Assembly: GCA_022592435.1 (NCBI GenBank)
Contig: JABYQS010000083.1
Span: 62,001 to 126,000 of the forward strand
DNA length: 64,000 bases
Reading direction: 5' to 3'
Origin: Cerioporus squamosus
Taxonomy: Eukaryota > Basidiomycota > Agaricomycetes > Polyporales > Polyporaceae
The notes under the pieces: model-generated
Databases searched by the model: none
Seen by the model: the letters and a program-made list of their open reading frames with translations, nothing else
Told to the model about the DNA's origin: nothing
Shown here: positions 11,927-25,350 of the stretch, piece after piece
How positions within the stretch are numbered: position 1 is the stretch's first letter
Layout: each line of letters begins with the position of its first letter
Position numbers and translations under genes: made by a program

Positions 11927-14900
11927 TCAAGACAGTCCACACACCGATGACTGTGCAGGCGAGGCAGACGAGGGAGCCGAAGACGCTGGCTGCTTGCCTG
12001 CGTTAGCTGTTGCAGAAGACTGTGAAGCGCCGTTGGCAGAGGATGTCGGCGAACTCGGGGCGGCTGCGCTAACAGAGGTCGGCGATGGTGCGTTGCTCGA
12101 GGCTGCATGCGGCTCCACGTCGGACGAGGACGATGGCGTAGCGGAAGGTTGGTCGCTGTCTGGTGCCGTCGTTGTTCCGGAAACAACATCGCTCGACTGG
12201 GTAAGGCTTGCAGTAGGTACGGACGAGGCTCCAGGAGACGAGAGCGTAATGCCTGCTTTGCTAGCGCTGATGGACGCTGCAGCCTCCTTCATCGCCGAGA
12301 TGGAGAGGGACAGCGAGTACGCGGTTGGCACGTTCAGGGTAGTGAGGTGCAACCACGGGATCGTGTACTCGCCAACTCTGTTGGTACAGTCAGTAACGAC
12401 TCGACGCAGGCCACAAAACCGCAAACGCACTTGACGGTAGCTGCTGTGAAGACGTCGAGCCTGCCTAAAGGAATGATCGGGAGCGACGCGATCGCCCCCT
12501 TCACCAGAAGCACGTTCTTGACAGTGCCGCTGTTGGCGGTGCCGTGGGCGGGTACGACGAAGCTGTCGAATGCCTGGTCGAAGTGTGCGTAGGTCACGCC
12601 ATCGACACCCGAGTCTACTTGCGTGAAGGTGATCTCCATGTCAGTGTCGAGCGGGTTGGCAACCTAGGGCACAGACACGAGATCAGTTATCCATAGAAGG
12701 AACAAGGGATTGCCACAACTTACGTCGAAGTTGATCGTGATATAGTTGTCAATGAGGGTGTCAAGCGTGATGAACGCATTGATGTGCGTGACGATGGGAG
12801 GAACGTTCAGACCTAGAAAGAAGAAAGTCAACGCCGATCGCAAGGCGAAAAAAACCACTGGCTTACCCTTAAGACTCGTGCTGATCTCGACGCCTTCGAG
12901 CGCGGGAACCAGAGAGGCGAAGGGAGAGCTGTCACCGTCGCCCTTGATCGTGAGCGGGATGTCGTCGCCGGTCTGCAAGAACTCGGTGAGGAACGCCTGA
13001 GCGGTGGTGTCGTTTGCGTCGTTGGGCTGGTAGTGGAACTCTGTCGGGACGGTGTTCTCGCCCGGAACCAAGTTTAGGGTGTCGATGGCAGCACGACCGA
13101 GCAACACGGCCTTGTAGTACACAGGAAGTGCGACGTCGACCGTCTGCAGCGAGATGTTCGACGGGTTCTGAAGCGTGGTCGTAAGCGGCGACTTGATATA
13201 TGCGCCATGGTCGTCGTGTCCGCTGCCAGTGATCGAGACGTTGCTCAGGGAGGCGGCCTTGTTGAATGCATTGATACCCTTCAAGCTTGTCGTGACGTCG
13301 AAGGCAATGTCCGAGATGGGAACGTCGCCGATAGTAGTGCGAGCAACGACATCAGCAGAGCCCTTGAGCCCGAACTCAACTCCCGATGTGTCGGTCACAG
13401 CAGCGAAGAACGCCTCGAACGCGCCGTTGTTTAGCGACTGGAGCGACTGGTTCTGGAACGTCAGAATGAGGTCGGCTACGTTGCCCGTTGAGATACCGCC
13501 AACTGCGTCTACTTGCGGGAGTTTGAGCTGAGATAACGAAGGTCGCGATGTCAACCACAGGAACATTGACAGGAAGACGGCAATGACGAACCGATGCGAC
13601 GTCAGTCCCTTGAGCAGCCAATGTGATGTCTTCCCCGCTCTTCACGACCTGCAGCGAGAAGCCGAATGGGTTCTTGTACTGCGCGAGAATGTGTTGCGAG
13701 CTAGCGTCAGGCGCGAACGCTTGACCCTGCTCGGTCATGACGAGCTCCAAGTCAGACATCTCGATGGATTGGATGATCTGTAGACAGATCTTAGCCATCT
13801 CTCGCAATGTACGATATATCGTTACTCACGTCGAACTTCTCTCCCGGAAGAGTGACAGTCAAGGTGAGAGTCTTGAACGCGGTGCTCAACCACCCAACAG
13901 GGCTACCGGAGCCAGACGGCTGGACTGCCTCGCCCTGTACGGAAAGAGTCTGGTTCTCGGCGTGCAAGTAGTTGGTGAACAGCTCGCCCATGGTGTTCAG
14001 ATCGTCGCCGCTCTTGGGGGTGATACGACCAGAGAGGTGCAAGTTGGTCGTGGTCTCCGGCGCGAGGAAGAGGTTGTTGCCCGTGAGCGCTAGGAATACA
14101 TCCGGTGAACCTCAAGGGTGATGGGTAGAGAGAACGCGACTCACGTCCGACAGTCGTCCCCTTGAACGAGGACTCGAACGTGACAGTGCCGAGGTCAATG
14201 CCGAGTTCTGTGTGGCTCGGTCAGTTCTACACATCACACCATGCTAGGCCGAGAACACTACTCACGCGCTGGCGAAGGGATGAGTGAGTCTGTCTCAATG
14301 TGGATACCGCCGGCAGGATCATCGGAGGGTAGCTTGAAGTTGCTGATCGTCACGCCCGGAAGGTTGTTGAACGCCTTGAACGAGATATCCTTGCTGAGCT
14401 TCACGCCGTCGAAGATCGTGCCAAGCGCAGTCACACGCAGAGCGCCCGTGGAGATGGTCCACGTAAAGTCCTCGTTGTGGAGCAGGAACGTCGCGAACTC
14501 GGTGAACTGATCATTGTCGGTGATCGTGAGGCGCGCATTAGTGTTGTAGTCGGGAACACCGTCGTTGGCAGCAGCGCAAACTGTGAACACTCTTCAGTAC
14601 CGGCCCCTCCCTAGAGCTGCAAGGCACTCTCACCTGCTGGAAGAGCGATCTCGGCGATATCGTGGCCCTGCCAGGTAACGCTGCATGTGACAGCGAGTCA
14701 GTACTGGCAACTACATTAATGAGGGATCGAACGTACGTGACGGGCTCCACGAAAGCTATCTGCGCGTCGAAAGGACCAGTTACAGTGAGAGAACCCTGCA
14801 AAGACAGGTCGAAGCCCTCATCCGATATGTTCCTGTCCAAGATGAGGTCAGTCAACATTGCCTCAAGGGAGAACAGGTCACGCACGTTATATTCGCGGCA

Positions 14901-17900
14901 TTGAATTTCAGCTCAGCTTGGTCGACGAGTTGCTGGACAATCGGAGGGGCGACAACGCTGATGAGGTACAACGCAGTCTCGTCCGTCTAATGAAGATGAC
15001 GATCAGCGTCATCCGCATCCAAGAGGGTCGAGGGAAACTTACAATTGCGTTCACGTTGTTCTGCTTGAACGACAGGTCCGTGGCAACTGCGCAGCATATC
15101 AACGCCAATTCTCAGAGACGAACGAGCCAAGCGCGGTCGAACTCACAGTCATCAATCTTAACTGAACTGTCGATATCGAGGGTGACCTCAAGATTCTTGA
15201 GCGAGTTCAGAATCGCGTCGTTCACGTCAAACTGCTTGCCACTGGAATACGACGTCAGCATGGCCAGACAGCAGCGGGAGACAAGTTAACAGCCTACCTA
15301 TCGCAAGGGGGCTTGCCAGTATCAACCGTAGCATTGATCTGCCAGACCGCCGTCAGCCAAAATAGGACACACGCGACATTCACCACATACCGAAGTCTTC
15401 GCATCCGGGTTCGCCAGCACGATCTGGAACACGTCGGGCAAAGGGCCAAGGTCGACACCGTTGTTCTTCGCCCCAGTAAACAGCAGCTCGATGATCGCGA
15501 CCGGGTTCAAGTTGAACTTGAACGGCAGCGTCGGCGACGTGATGTTGCTGTGTCCATCAGCGTGGATCGGGCTGCTCGAGCGGTCGACGTGGTCAATGCT
15601 GCCGAGCGACAGGTTGCCGAAAGTCGCGACCGCGGTGACTTCGAGGAGGTTGATGCTCGCTGTGAACGGGTTGGAGAGCACAAAGGTTGACGACGCGATT
15701 CCGGTCTTTGCGATATCGGTAGGGAACACAAGCGAGGCCGAAGTGATGAGGTTCTGGTGCAGAGCGGGGATCTTCACTGGGGACAGGCGCATGTGAGACA
15801 TCGCGAGCTGGAGTGACTCAATAGGTGTCGAGTCCGTAGAGCCCTGGATGGTGGTATCTGACTCCACGCCCTGCAGATAGTTCTCCAGCATCTTTTGACC
15901 AGACGCGACAGCACCGCCCTCGGGCTGGTAATGGACATCTACAGCAGCAGCAGGACATTAGTGCGCTTCACCATGATCAGGGGCGCATACACATACCAAT
16001 CGCGTACGTCTCGTTACCCGGCACAATCACAAGGTCGCTCTGGGAGATGGTCAGTACTCAAACCGGGGCGCACAAACACTCCGCACGCACCAAATCAGCA
16101 GTCCCAATAATATCGTCGTCAAAGAGCAACCCAAACGCGATATCCCCAGCGCCGAGAGTGATGTTGCTCGGGTTGAACAGCGACGAGGTCACCTTGATGA
16201 GCAGGTAGCTCTGGAACCCATGGTTCACATCCAGCGACGTGACCAACGCCGGCTGCGCATTCAAGCCCTGCAAGCCCGCAATCGTCGTCGACACGTCGAA
16301 CTCGATGTCCGTCAGCGAGAGCAGCCCGACAGCGGTCTGCGCGTCCGTGTTCGCCGCGCCCTTGAGCGTCATCGTCTCCGACTTGGACGTCGCCGTGTCT
16401 GAGAGGAACTGCTCGAACTGGCCGTGTCCGCCGCTAACCACCCCAAAGGGCACCTTCGAAAAGTTGAGGTGGATGACGCGCGCCTCGACGTCGGTCGTAC
16501 TCGGGCCCTTGGGGATGACGAGTTCAGCAAAGTCCGTGCCGTCCGTCCCGACGGTGATGTTCTGCTCGAGCGCGACGATGTCGATCGGGAAGTCGAAGGG
16601 AAGCGTGAACGCAGCGGTCGTGTCGTCGCTGCCCATCGCCGGACTGAACGCGGTCGGCTCCGTAAAGCGCAGGTCGAGCTCGTTCAGGTTGACCGACTTG
16701 ATGATCTGCAAGACACCGCGGTTCGGAAGCACCGTCTCGACCTTCAGCGCCTTGATACCCTCGTTGAGCCAAGTAACCTAGAGAACTTCCTGTCGGCGTC
16801 GACATCGCTTTGTAGTGTGACGAGCACTTACGTCAGTTGGACCAGCGCTGTCGCCCTGCACGACGATATTGCTGTCCTTGCCGTGGATGAAGGCATTGAA
16901 CATCGCTGACACAGCATCCAGCCCACTCTGCTCGCTCTGCGGGATAAGGCGACCAGTAAGCGCGAGCGGAATAGTCGTCTGCGGCGACAGGCTGAAGGTG
17001 TCCGTCGCGGAAGCAGGGCCAATGTCGACGTTCTGGAAGAAGTTTCGGAAGCCAATCGACGTGAGCTCGACACCGACCTGCGAGGGCTGCGTCGCAGTTC
17101 GTCAGCATATGTGCACCACAGTGCGTGCATTCGAGGAGATACTCACGTTGGTGACGTTGGTCTGCAGCGTGAGGTGGATACCACCGTCCGGGTCGTTGCT
17201 CGGGAGGTCGAACGTCTCGATCTTGACGCCACCCTTCAGGCTGTTCATGCCCTTCAGCGTGACCTTCTTGTTCGAGAGCGCGATCTCAGGGACGGAGATA
17301 CCAATCGCAGCGACTGCAACTTCCTGTCAGCCACGGCACCGAGGTCGGCGAGCAGATACCACGACGCACCAGAGAGGTTGCTGCCCGAGATAACCCAGTC
17401 AAACGACTCCTCCGTAAGCATCACCTTCGTGAACTCCGTGAGATGGTCCACGCTCGCAACCTTGAACGTCGCATCGACCTCGAAGGCAGCACCAACATCG
17501 CCCAGAACGTCAATCGTAGGCATGTCGATGCTCCCGATCGACGCGCCGTTCCACTCGATCGTCAACCCTCCCGGGAACGAAATCTTCGCATCGACTACAT
17601 GCAACGATGGTAGTCAGAACTACTACTTCTTACACCCCAGCGCGGAGGCGAAAGGAACTCACAAGGCCCAGCGTTCCTGATAGACCCCTTGAGCGACGTG
17701 CCGAACGAGTCCTCCTTGATGTCCTTGATGAGCACCGTCTCGATCCCGAGCACCGACCCGTCCACGATCTTCTGCACGATCGGCTGTGCGAGGATTGGCA
17801 GCAGCAGGTTCAAGCTCTCGTCCGTCTTGACTTCGACGTCCGGCTGAGTGTACGTGAGCGTGGTCGCGTAGTCGCCGATGTTCACGCCAGCCGTGAGCTG

Positions 17901-20848
17901 GATGTCGGACGTGAGCTTCGTGAACGCCTTGTCGACGTAGCTCGGAAGATCAAAGCCGCTGCAAGTGCCTGTGAGTCCCGCACGCCCTGGAGATGCGAGG
18001 GAAAGGACAGTGACATACGTGAACAAGTTGTCCCGCTTCTCCAGCAGCTCCCTCTTCCCCTTCGACCCCCCAACACCATTCAGATAACTATACCCACCCA
18101 GCGCAACGATCGCATCCAGCTGGTCCGTCCCCAGCCCCGCATCCTCCGCCAAAATCCGCGTCACCGTAAACAGCGCCTCCGGGTTCATGTTCATCTCCAA
18201 ATCCAAATCCGGCGAGTCCGTCGACGCGTTCCCCTTCGACGCAAACGTCACCGGCATGTCGATCGTGCCCAGCGTGATGTCGTGGAAGGTCACGTTGCTC
18301 TCCACCTTCGTGATCACCAGGTCCGTCGTGAACGGGTTCGCGAGCGATACCCGCGCGTGCGCCGTGTCGTTCGTGTGCCCCGTCGTCGACAGCACCTCCA
18401 GCGACGCCGAGTTCAGCAGCTTCGACTTGAGCGCCGGCAGGTTCGCGGTGATGTTCAGGCTCTCGAACGCGGCGAGCAGCGACGAGACCTCCGTGCTCTG
18501 GCTGTACCCTGCGATGACGACCTCAACGTCCGTGCCGCCGACGAACTGGTCGAGCGTCTGCCGGCCTTCGGGCGTGCCGTTGGGCTACGGAGAGGGCGCA
18601 CATTGAGTGGGACACAATGACGCAAAAGAGAGAAGGAACGTACCGTGAAGTTACCCTGTGCAGTGACCGAGTTGTTGCCCATCGCGAGCGTCAAGTTCGG
18701 CAGCAGGGTCGTGCCCATCAGCGCGTCTCCGCGGAAGAGCTGCAGTGCTAAATCGAGGAATTAACCACGGTCAACGTTCCCGCCAAACCGCCGCTGCCAG
18801 ATCTGCCAGATCCACTCACTCATGTCGCCCGTGTACAGCTTCAAATTGGACGGGTTGAAGATGTTCACTACACCACGGGCACCGTCAGTCCCTTCGGAAC
18901 GTATGAACTGCGAGCGCTGCGCACCGTCAATCCCGAGATGAATCGCCTCCTGCGACCCACCCAAGCACATCCACGCTCGCAATCTGCACGTACCCATCCA
19001 AGCCCTGCAGCCCATCGAGGCTCGACGGCACATTGAACTTGATCGGGTCGAGCGTGATCTGCCCGATGCTCATGTTCGCGATCGCGCGCGCGTGGCCCTC
19101 GAGCTGGAACGGCATCAGCTTCCCGTCCGTCAGGTTGCGGTCTGGCACGAGGTCAGTATGTCTGCAGACGCACACACAAAGCAAGGCGGACGCACTGAAG
19201 GTCGAGAAGACAGGATGGCTCGGGTCGGGGATGTTCAGCGCGGTGTTCTCGATGGTGATGTTGATGATCCCCTGCGTGAACGTCTCGTTGATGACCTTTA
19301 TCTCGCTCGTCGACGCGCTCGACGGCTACCGTCCACATACGCATCAGCATCGCCCGCCCCAGCAGGAAGAAGCGAAACCAAGCCGAAACCAACTCACCGT
19401 CGCGAGCCCCGCAACGACCCCCTGCCCCGTCGTAATATTGAACTCGTTCTGGATCTCCCCAATCGCGACCGAGAACCCAAACGGCAGCTCCATCGCCGCC
19501 TGCACCGTCCGCGAGTTGCTCACCGGCGCCCACGGCGCCTCCTTCGAGAAGTCCAAGCTCATGTCCCCAATCGTGATCCCCTTGATCGGGCTGATCGCGC
19601 CCCCGGGGGCCTTGAACGGGACGTGCAGCTGCAGCGCCGTCAGCCCCGCGCTCAGCCAGCTCACCGCCGTCCCGTCCGCCTGGAGGGAGGACTTGCCCGT
19701 CGCGACGACGTCCGCGAGCTCGCCGTTCAGGTAGCGCGTGAACAGGTCCGACGTCTTCGCGAGCGCGTCGCTGCCCGTCTGCGGCACGAGCGTGCCCGCG
19801 AGCGTCACGGCGTTGCTCCCCGGCTTGATCACCGTGTTGGGCCCGCTGCCCGTGCCGAGGTAGAGGCCCTGGTAGGACAGGTCGAACACGACCGTGCCGA
19901 GGTTCACGTTGAACGCGCTCGGGTTGCTCAGCCCCGTCGTCGCGGAGAACTCGATGCCCCCGCCCGCGGCGTCGCGCGGGAGCTGGAAGTCGTCGAGCGT
20001 GACATGCCCGTCAAAGTTGTTCATCCCGTTCAGCGTCACGTCCTTCTTGAAGTGCAGGCTGTGCGCCGTCGGGAACGCGAGCGCGCGCACGTCCAGCTTG
20101 TCGCTCGTCAGGTGCCACGTGAAGTTCGGCTGCGTGATCATGGTCGACGTGAACTTGGCGAACGCGTCCTCGTCTGCGATCGTGAAGGGGACCGTCTGGT
20201 TGATGTACGCGCGCTTCGACTTGACCTTGAGCGGGGAGAGTGTGAAGGAGCCGAGGGGCACATGGTCGCCAGAGGCGTTCACCCAGGCGACTTGGAGAGG
20301 CTGGTTGAACTTGATGGTCGCAGGAGAGAATATACCAGCGTGCGAGACCCAAGCGTCCATCTTGAGATCGAACCTGGTCGAAACGGCCTCGTTAGCACAA
20401 CCACCTGAACGGAGGGACTACAGCGAACTCACGAAGTGTTCTTGGGGTTGATGATCTGAACCTGGTCGACATTGAGAACGGATACGTTGACGATGTGCTG
20501 TGCGATAGCATGCACGACCGGGTAGAGCAGAATGAACAGGATAGCGATGCCGAGGGAAGCGACGACGATGTTCGTGATGATGAACCATTTCCGCTTCCAT
20601 AGCGGCGGTTTCGGTGGAGGTTGCTCGCGTGGGACGTCCTCTGGACTGATCTCCTCGCCCGCAGCGGCACCAGCTGCTCCTGCTGCAGTGGTATCGTGTC
20701 CGACTCCGGAATCCGGTGCCGATGCTGGAAGGGGAACGTTCACCGCTGCCGATGACGAGGCGTAAGGGTGCGGGTGCACGCCAGCAGCGGTCGTACGTGC
20801 GAATGCCGCATCGTCCTCTATGTCAGGAAAAAGACGAGAAGAATTCAT
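11927..20848 (-). CDS. giant single-pass membrane protein with tandem DUF3712 (LEA2-like) domains
   Basis: One long minus-strand gene with many short introns begins MNSSRLFPDIEDDAAF at 20848. The first ~85 residues are cytosolic-type, rich in A, S and P, and end KPPLWKRKW. A TM helix follows (FIITNIVVASLGIAILFILL). The remaining exons are beta-rich repeats of the DUF3712/LEA2-like kind. Recurring motifs are LxNPSN/NPFT, GxxxGxxxL and (D/N)xTxxGTIxMP, for example near 19920, 18330, 16170, 15670 and 13160. The tail from about 12300 is a Ser/Ala/Pro/Thr-rich linker ending at 11927. Total coding length is probably over 2,000 residues, which is large for the family. Fungal DUF3712 proteins include vacuolar membrane proteins (yeast Tag1 is related, from memory), so an endomembrane lumenal role is plausible but inferred. 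It could be two genes, though no internal start or terminator is obvious. Confidence 0.8.
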
Positions 20849-23800
20849 CGTCAGTAGGAGTGAATTGTAGGAAGATTGAGAGCGAAACGAGCGAAGTGTT
20901 CAATCTAGAGATGAGAGAGAGCGAATGTTGACATAGCTGGTACGGCGAGAGCATCCAAGTTTATGAATGCTACGCCTGCGCATAACACTGGTTCTCGACC
21001 GCCCCATGCAGACGGAAGCGAGTAAAGTCGCAAGTGCGACATGGCTCCAAGCATCCTGCGGCAGCTAACTTACGCGTACAACGCGAGCCACAGTCATAGA
21101 TTACTCGCGGAACGCGCCATTTACCATAAGGTATTCGCAGTACCATCTCGAGTACACCGCGTGGACACCGAGTCCCGGAGATCCCGGAACCGCGAACAAA
21201 AGCCCTTGACATTCTCACAACTTCACGCAAAGTTGCCGGAGGCACTGGAGTAAACAGCAAACCTTGCCCGTGCATCTGTCATAATGCATGCATCAGTGGC
21301 CAACGCGCACGACGGCCAGCAGGGAGGCTGTCATACGTGGGGATGTCGGACTCGAACAGGGCGTAAGGCTGCGCGGTCGTCGAGCCCGCCCTCAGCCCAG
21401 GATCTTCGCGCGATGGAGTCCATGTGGGACTTCGAGCTTCTGCACCAATGGTGGCGCGTCTCGGCGAACCGCGCAAACGGAAGCGCAGTCAGAGCGTTCC
21501 CGACGGCGGGTTCGGCCAGCTCCCATACTCACACCACCGTGACCACGGAAGTTTTGCGTACAGGGAAGCTCGTGCACCGTGACGACGCGCCGATCGGAGA
21601 GAAGAGGGAAATGAACCGGCGTGCGAACGACGCGAAATATTTGCGACAAAGGACAAGGCGGGACTGGAAGACGGGGTACTCACCTGGACTGGCAAACGGG
21701 TTGGTAGCCTGATGTGCAGGGTACGCGCCATCTCTCCGTGTCTCCTCCATGGCGTCGAGGCGAAGACCCGCGCGTGAGCTGGCAACGGACTTGGACCTGT
21801 GCGGGGAGGCGGGGTGCGGTCTTCCGCGGAGGGCGGGAAGGAGGAGGAGAAGGAAGAGGAGGGGGAGGGCGACTCGCGTCGTTACGCGACAGACATTGCA
21901 CATAAAACGGCTCTGGGGTTCTCATGACGGTTTGGGATCACTTCACCTTCTGGCAAACGAACCGCGCGGGTCCAGTTGGCACAAGCGCGTAGGCGCCCGG
22001 GACTCGCAGCGTCGCGTGACGTTCTGGGGAAGAGTCTTGCCGGATTGGGTGCGGGGGGATCAATCGCTGATGATGGATCAATGCGGGGTAACATGCAACA
22101 GGAAATTGGCCATTGGCCCGCCGCGTACCTCGCCCAGCACACCCCCAAGGGATGTCTTGCGCACTGTGTTCGCCAGCGAGCTCGAGAGCAGCGGGGACGG
22201 AGTGCATAACCACAAACCCGCAGGAGGAAACGCAGACGCCAGCAGTCCCGGACAGCGGCGTGTCATGCGAGCCTCGTGGTTAGCGCAGCGCCACTCTGCC
22301 CAATGACGTTGCCTGACAGGCCAGTTATGCCCTGGTGCGTGCTCCACCGTCAAATGCGGGGTGACAATCGGGTGTGTTGCGACGCAAATTCCCTGCACGG
22401 CCTGCACATTGCGATCGATCGCAATTATGTATGTCCGCGCGGGGCCGACAGAGACGCGTGCGATGGCCTACCAGAATGCAACGATTCAGCATAAGTACCT
22501 GCCAGTTCAACTCGTCCGAAGTGAGCCATTGCAATGCGGCGTACCATTGGCACCGGAGGAGAGACTGCCGGACCCTCTCGTCGAAGACCGCTGACAGCCG
22601 CTGACTCGGACCTCCGAAGCCAGCCAAACTGCGAGCGGCGAGCGGCAAGCGCGAATCTACTCCAACGTTAGCGTCGAACCGAAGGATGGCGTCGTCCGAG
22701 TGTGGGACCCTCCGGGACCACGCGGGCACGGCGACAGCCTCAGATGACCCCAGGGCGGTGGCGCAGAGGCTATATTCAACTCGCGCGGCGCATGTGAAAA
22801 GCCTCTTCTGCGACTCCGTGATTCATGGACGTCCAAGAGACCGGACGATGTGTGAAACTCACCAACGCGTAGAGGGCCAGTGGGCGGTGCCCTCGGAGGT
22901 CCGCTCGTCCTGCCAAGGGGTCCATGGCGTTGTCTTGTTCCTAGTCAGGTCAGGCCGCCAGAGGCGTTGTGCCTTCTCACAGAGCTGCAAGTTCCTGGAT
23001 GCTAACGTCGACTGCCCTCCGCCCTGGAAGGATTTGATCCGAGCCTGATGGCGCAAGAGGTTAGCATTCACTCCCGTCTGGAACGATGACACCAACCGCG
23101 AGCTCATCCTGAGAACTTGGTGAACGAACTGAACATCGACATAACGTAAAGCACTCGGTCCCGGAACACACGCGTGTCTTCGACATGACGGCATCCAGGC
23201 TTCGCTGAACAGCTCCGAGCTCGCTGCCTGAGCCTCGCGAATCCGTCCAGAAGGAACGACTCATCTTCAACTGAACTGAACGCTGGGTGGGTCCCGAGCC
23301 TAACAGCAAGTGAAGTAAGTACATACCCGGAGCATGCCAGAAATAGCATGCACTCAGGCGTCGCAACGCTCCCCCATCTTCCACTTGTGCATGGACCACG
23401 ACGAGGAACCCATACCACGGAGCCTGGACCACGGAGCCTGGACCACGTAGTGCGTGTGACACATCCGGGCGAGAGGCTCACAGTACGCAAGGTGCCGATG
23501 GGATTGGCACCGTCACGGCAACGCTGTCAGCTTCCTCCTTCCTCTTTTCCAGGCTTCCAGACTTCCCAGCTTCTGGCACATGTACACGATGGGAACGCGA
23601 GGGACGGAGCGTCGTCGCCGGACCCGATGTCCAGGTGGATGCTACCAGTACCGGCGAGCGAGCGAGAACGCTCACCAGCAGTCTGCAGGAAACAAACAGA
23701 GCGCCACGGAAGACCTTCACCTCGTCCACCAACCAGCACCCGTGAGCACTTTCTTCGCAGAGTCACCGATACCGAGCGGTGGACGAAAGGCCAGAAATAC

Positions 23801-24972
23801 ACCACAGAACAGAAGAGGAGAAGCAGAAGCGGATGATGCGCAGCGCCTGCGCGAAGCTTGCAAGTAGAAGTGGAAGCGTCCCGGGTGCAGACTGGCTCGC
23901 TGTCAGTAGCCAATGGCAATGGCAAGCACCGAGCAGCGTAGCTCAGTCTGCATCCGCTGAGCCTGTCGACTTCGCCGTTTTCATGTTCACGTGTCCTTGG
24001 AGAGTCGCCCATACAGTGACAGGAAGCGTACCTTTGAAGTCGCAGCGGCCCTCGACGCTTGTTCGCCCCACGCGGAGGTCTTCGCAAGGGAAAGTATTCG
24101 GAGAGAAGACGGCACTGGCAATCGCCATGGAGACGCAGCGACGTTCTCGTTCTCGCCGGGCGTAAATCGCGGACTTGCGGACGTAGCGCAAAGGATCAAG
24201 TTCCCGGAGGTTGGCGAAGTTTAACTCCCACTAGCTGAACCTACATGTACATGACGTCTTGTGAATCCGCCGAGCAGCGCTTGCCAGTCCGAAGCGGATC
24301 CTCGAGGAGTCGCATGCGTCCCGAATATCCGCCCCCAGCAGCGCGCGTCGCAGCGCTGTAAACTGACCTGCAGAACGAGGGGTCCGCGGCGGCGAGCATC
24401 GAGGATCCGGGGTTGTATTCACTCTTCCGGCTCCGACTGAGGGAATATACTCCGAGGTTGTCCGTGTGAGGATCGACATGCAGAGCGCCGGGCGAGGGAG
24501 GGCCCATATACATGCACTCCTCGCGGTGCTTTCAATGATGTTACGCGACGGCGACCAGCGGCGACCATTATACGTACACAACTATAAGTCAGCGCGCACG
24601 TTTGGAGGACGACAGGCTTAGTACGACTCACTTGGACGCAAGGCTAAGCAGCTAACTTAAGCACGGGTGTCGCATCCTAGGAAAGAGCCGTCTTCGAAAA
24701 GTTGAGCGCGCCGAGAGCCACGGGAGGAGCTCAGGTGACCGAGCCCGCTGAGCGACACTGACAGAAACAGCCACTGCGAGCAGAGAAACGTGTGTACTAG
24801 ACTGCAGAGTGGCGTAGCACGCGCGAAACGGCCGGCGGGAGACCGTCCGCCACCCAGTGCAGAGAGAAAAAGCCAGAGGAAAGCAGATCCCCTCACCCGA
24901 GCAACCCAACGCTATATATCTTGCAGCCGTACGCACTCCAGGCGGATCCAGTCTTCCGAAGCATTCGCAAAA
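20849..24972. other. 4.1 kb gene-poor stretch
   Basis: No open frame here joins into a protein I can recognise. Frames of 60-190 codons occur on both strands at once, as expected by chance in GC-rich DNA. The first few hundred bases are presumably the promoter of the DUF3712 gene. A 14-bp tandem duplication lies at 23415-23442. No tRNA or rRNA sequence, and no inverted terminal repeats, were spotted. A noncoding RNA or a lineage-specific gene could be missed. Confidence 0.45.
23415..23442. repeat. 14-bp perfect tandem duplication
   Basis: The unit CCACGGAGCCTGGA occurs twice in direct succession and a partial third unit (CCACG) follows. It lies inside the gene-poor stretch with no coding context. 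Confidence 0.9.
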
Positions 24973-25182
24973 ATGCTCTCGACGCCCGACTCGCTACAGG
25001 AAGCTGATGGCAAACAACCACTAGCCACTCGCGAGCCCGGCGGAAAATCACAAGCCACCGGCGATAAGAAGTTGAAACGCGCAGCTGCCTCCAAGCTGCC
25101 TCAGAGCAATATGATACATCATTGCGGGACTTCTCGCGACTTACAACACCATCTTACAGAGCGTAGACACGGTCACAAATGA
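24973..25182 (+). CDS. possible small basic protein (hypothetical)
   Basis: An ATG with an A-rich context (CAAAAATG) starts a 69-codon frame beginning MLSTPDSLQEADGKQ and continuing with the lysine-rich DKKLKRAAASKLPQ. A TATATAT box sits at about 24914-24920, some 55 bases upstream, which is the main reason for listing it. I know no homolog, there is no signal peptide, and the C-terminal part (HHCGTSRDLQHHLTERR) may be intron read-through. It lies opposite and downstream of TSR3. This could easily be spurious. Confidence 0.25.
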   Translation: MLSTPDSLQEADGKQPLATREPGGKSQATGDKKLKRAAASKLPQSNMIHHCGTSRDLQHHLTERRHGHK

Positions 25183-25350
25183 AGCAAGAGTGCATAGGGC
25201 CGCTATCAGCGCGCATTCCGGCCGACGCTGATCGCGGCTTCGGGGAGAAGTGTGGTCGGGTCAGGACTCACTGGACTGCAAGAAATCATATGCGCCGTCC
25301 CATCGTTAGGCGAACGTCCGTAGTACGGTCCGGGGTCCGGGATGCAGTGA

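Noticed and set aside
17607..18620. A 337-codon plus-strand frame, very Arg-rich
   Set aside because: It is the antisense shadow of the DUF3712 exons on the minus strand; the Arg-rich composition is what GC-rich coding sequence yields in reverse.
19092..20408. A 438-codon plus-strand frame
   Set aside because: It is also an antisense shadow of the DUF3712 gene, with extreme Arg/Glu/Val composition and no motif.
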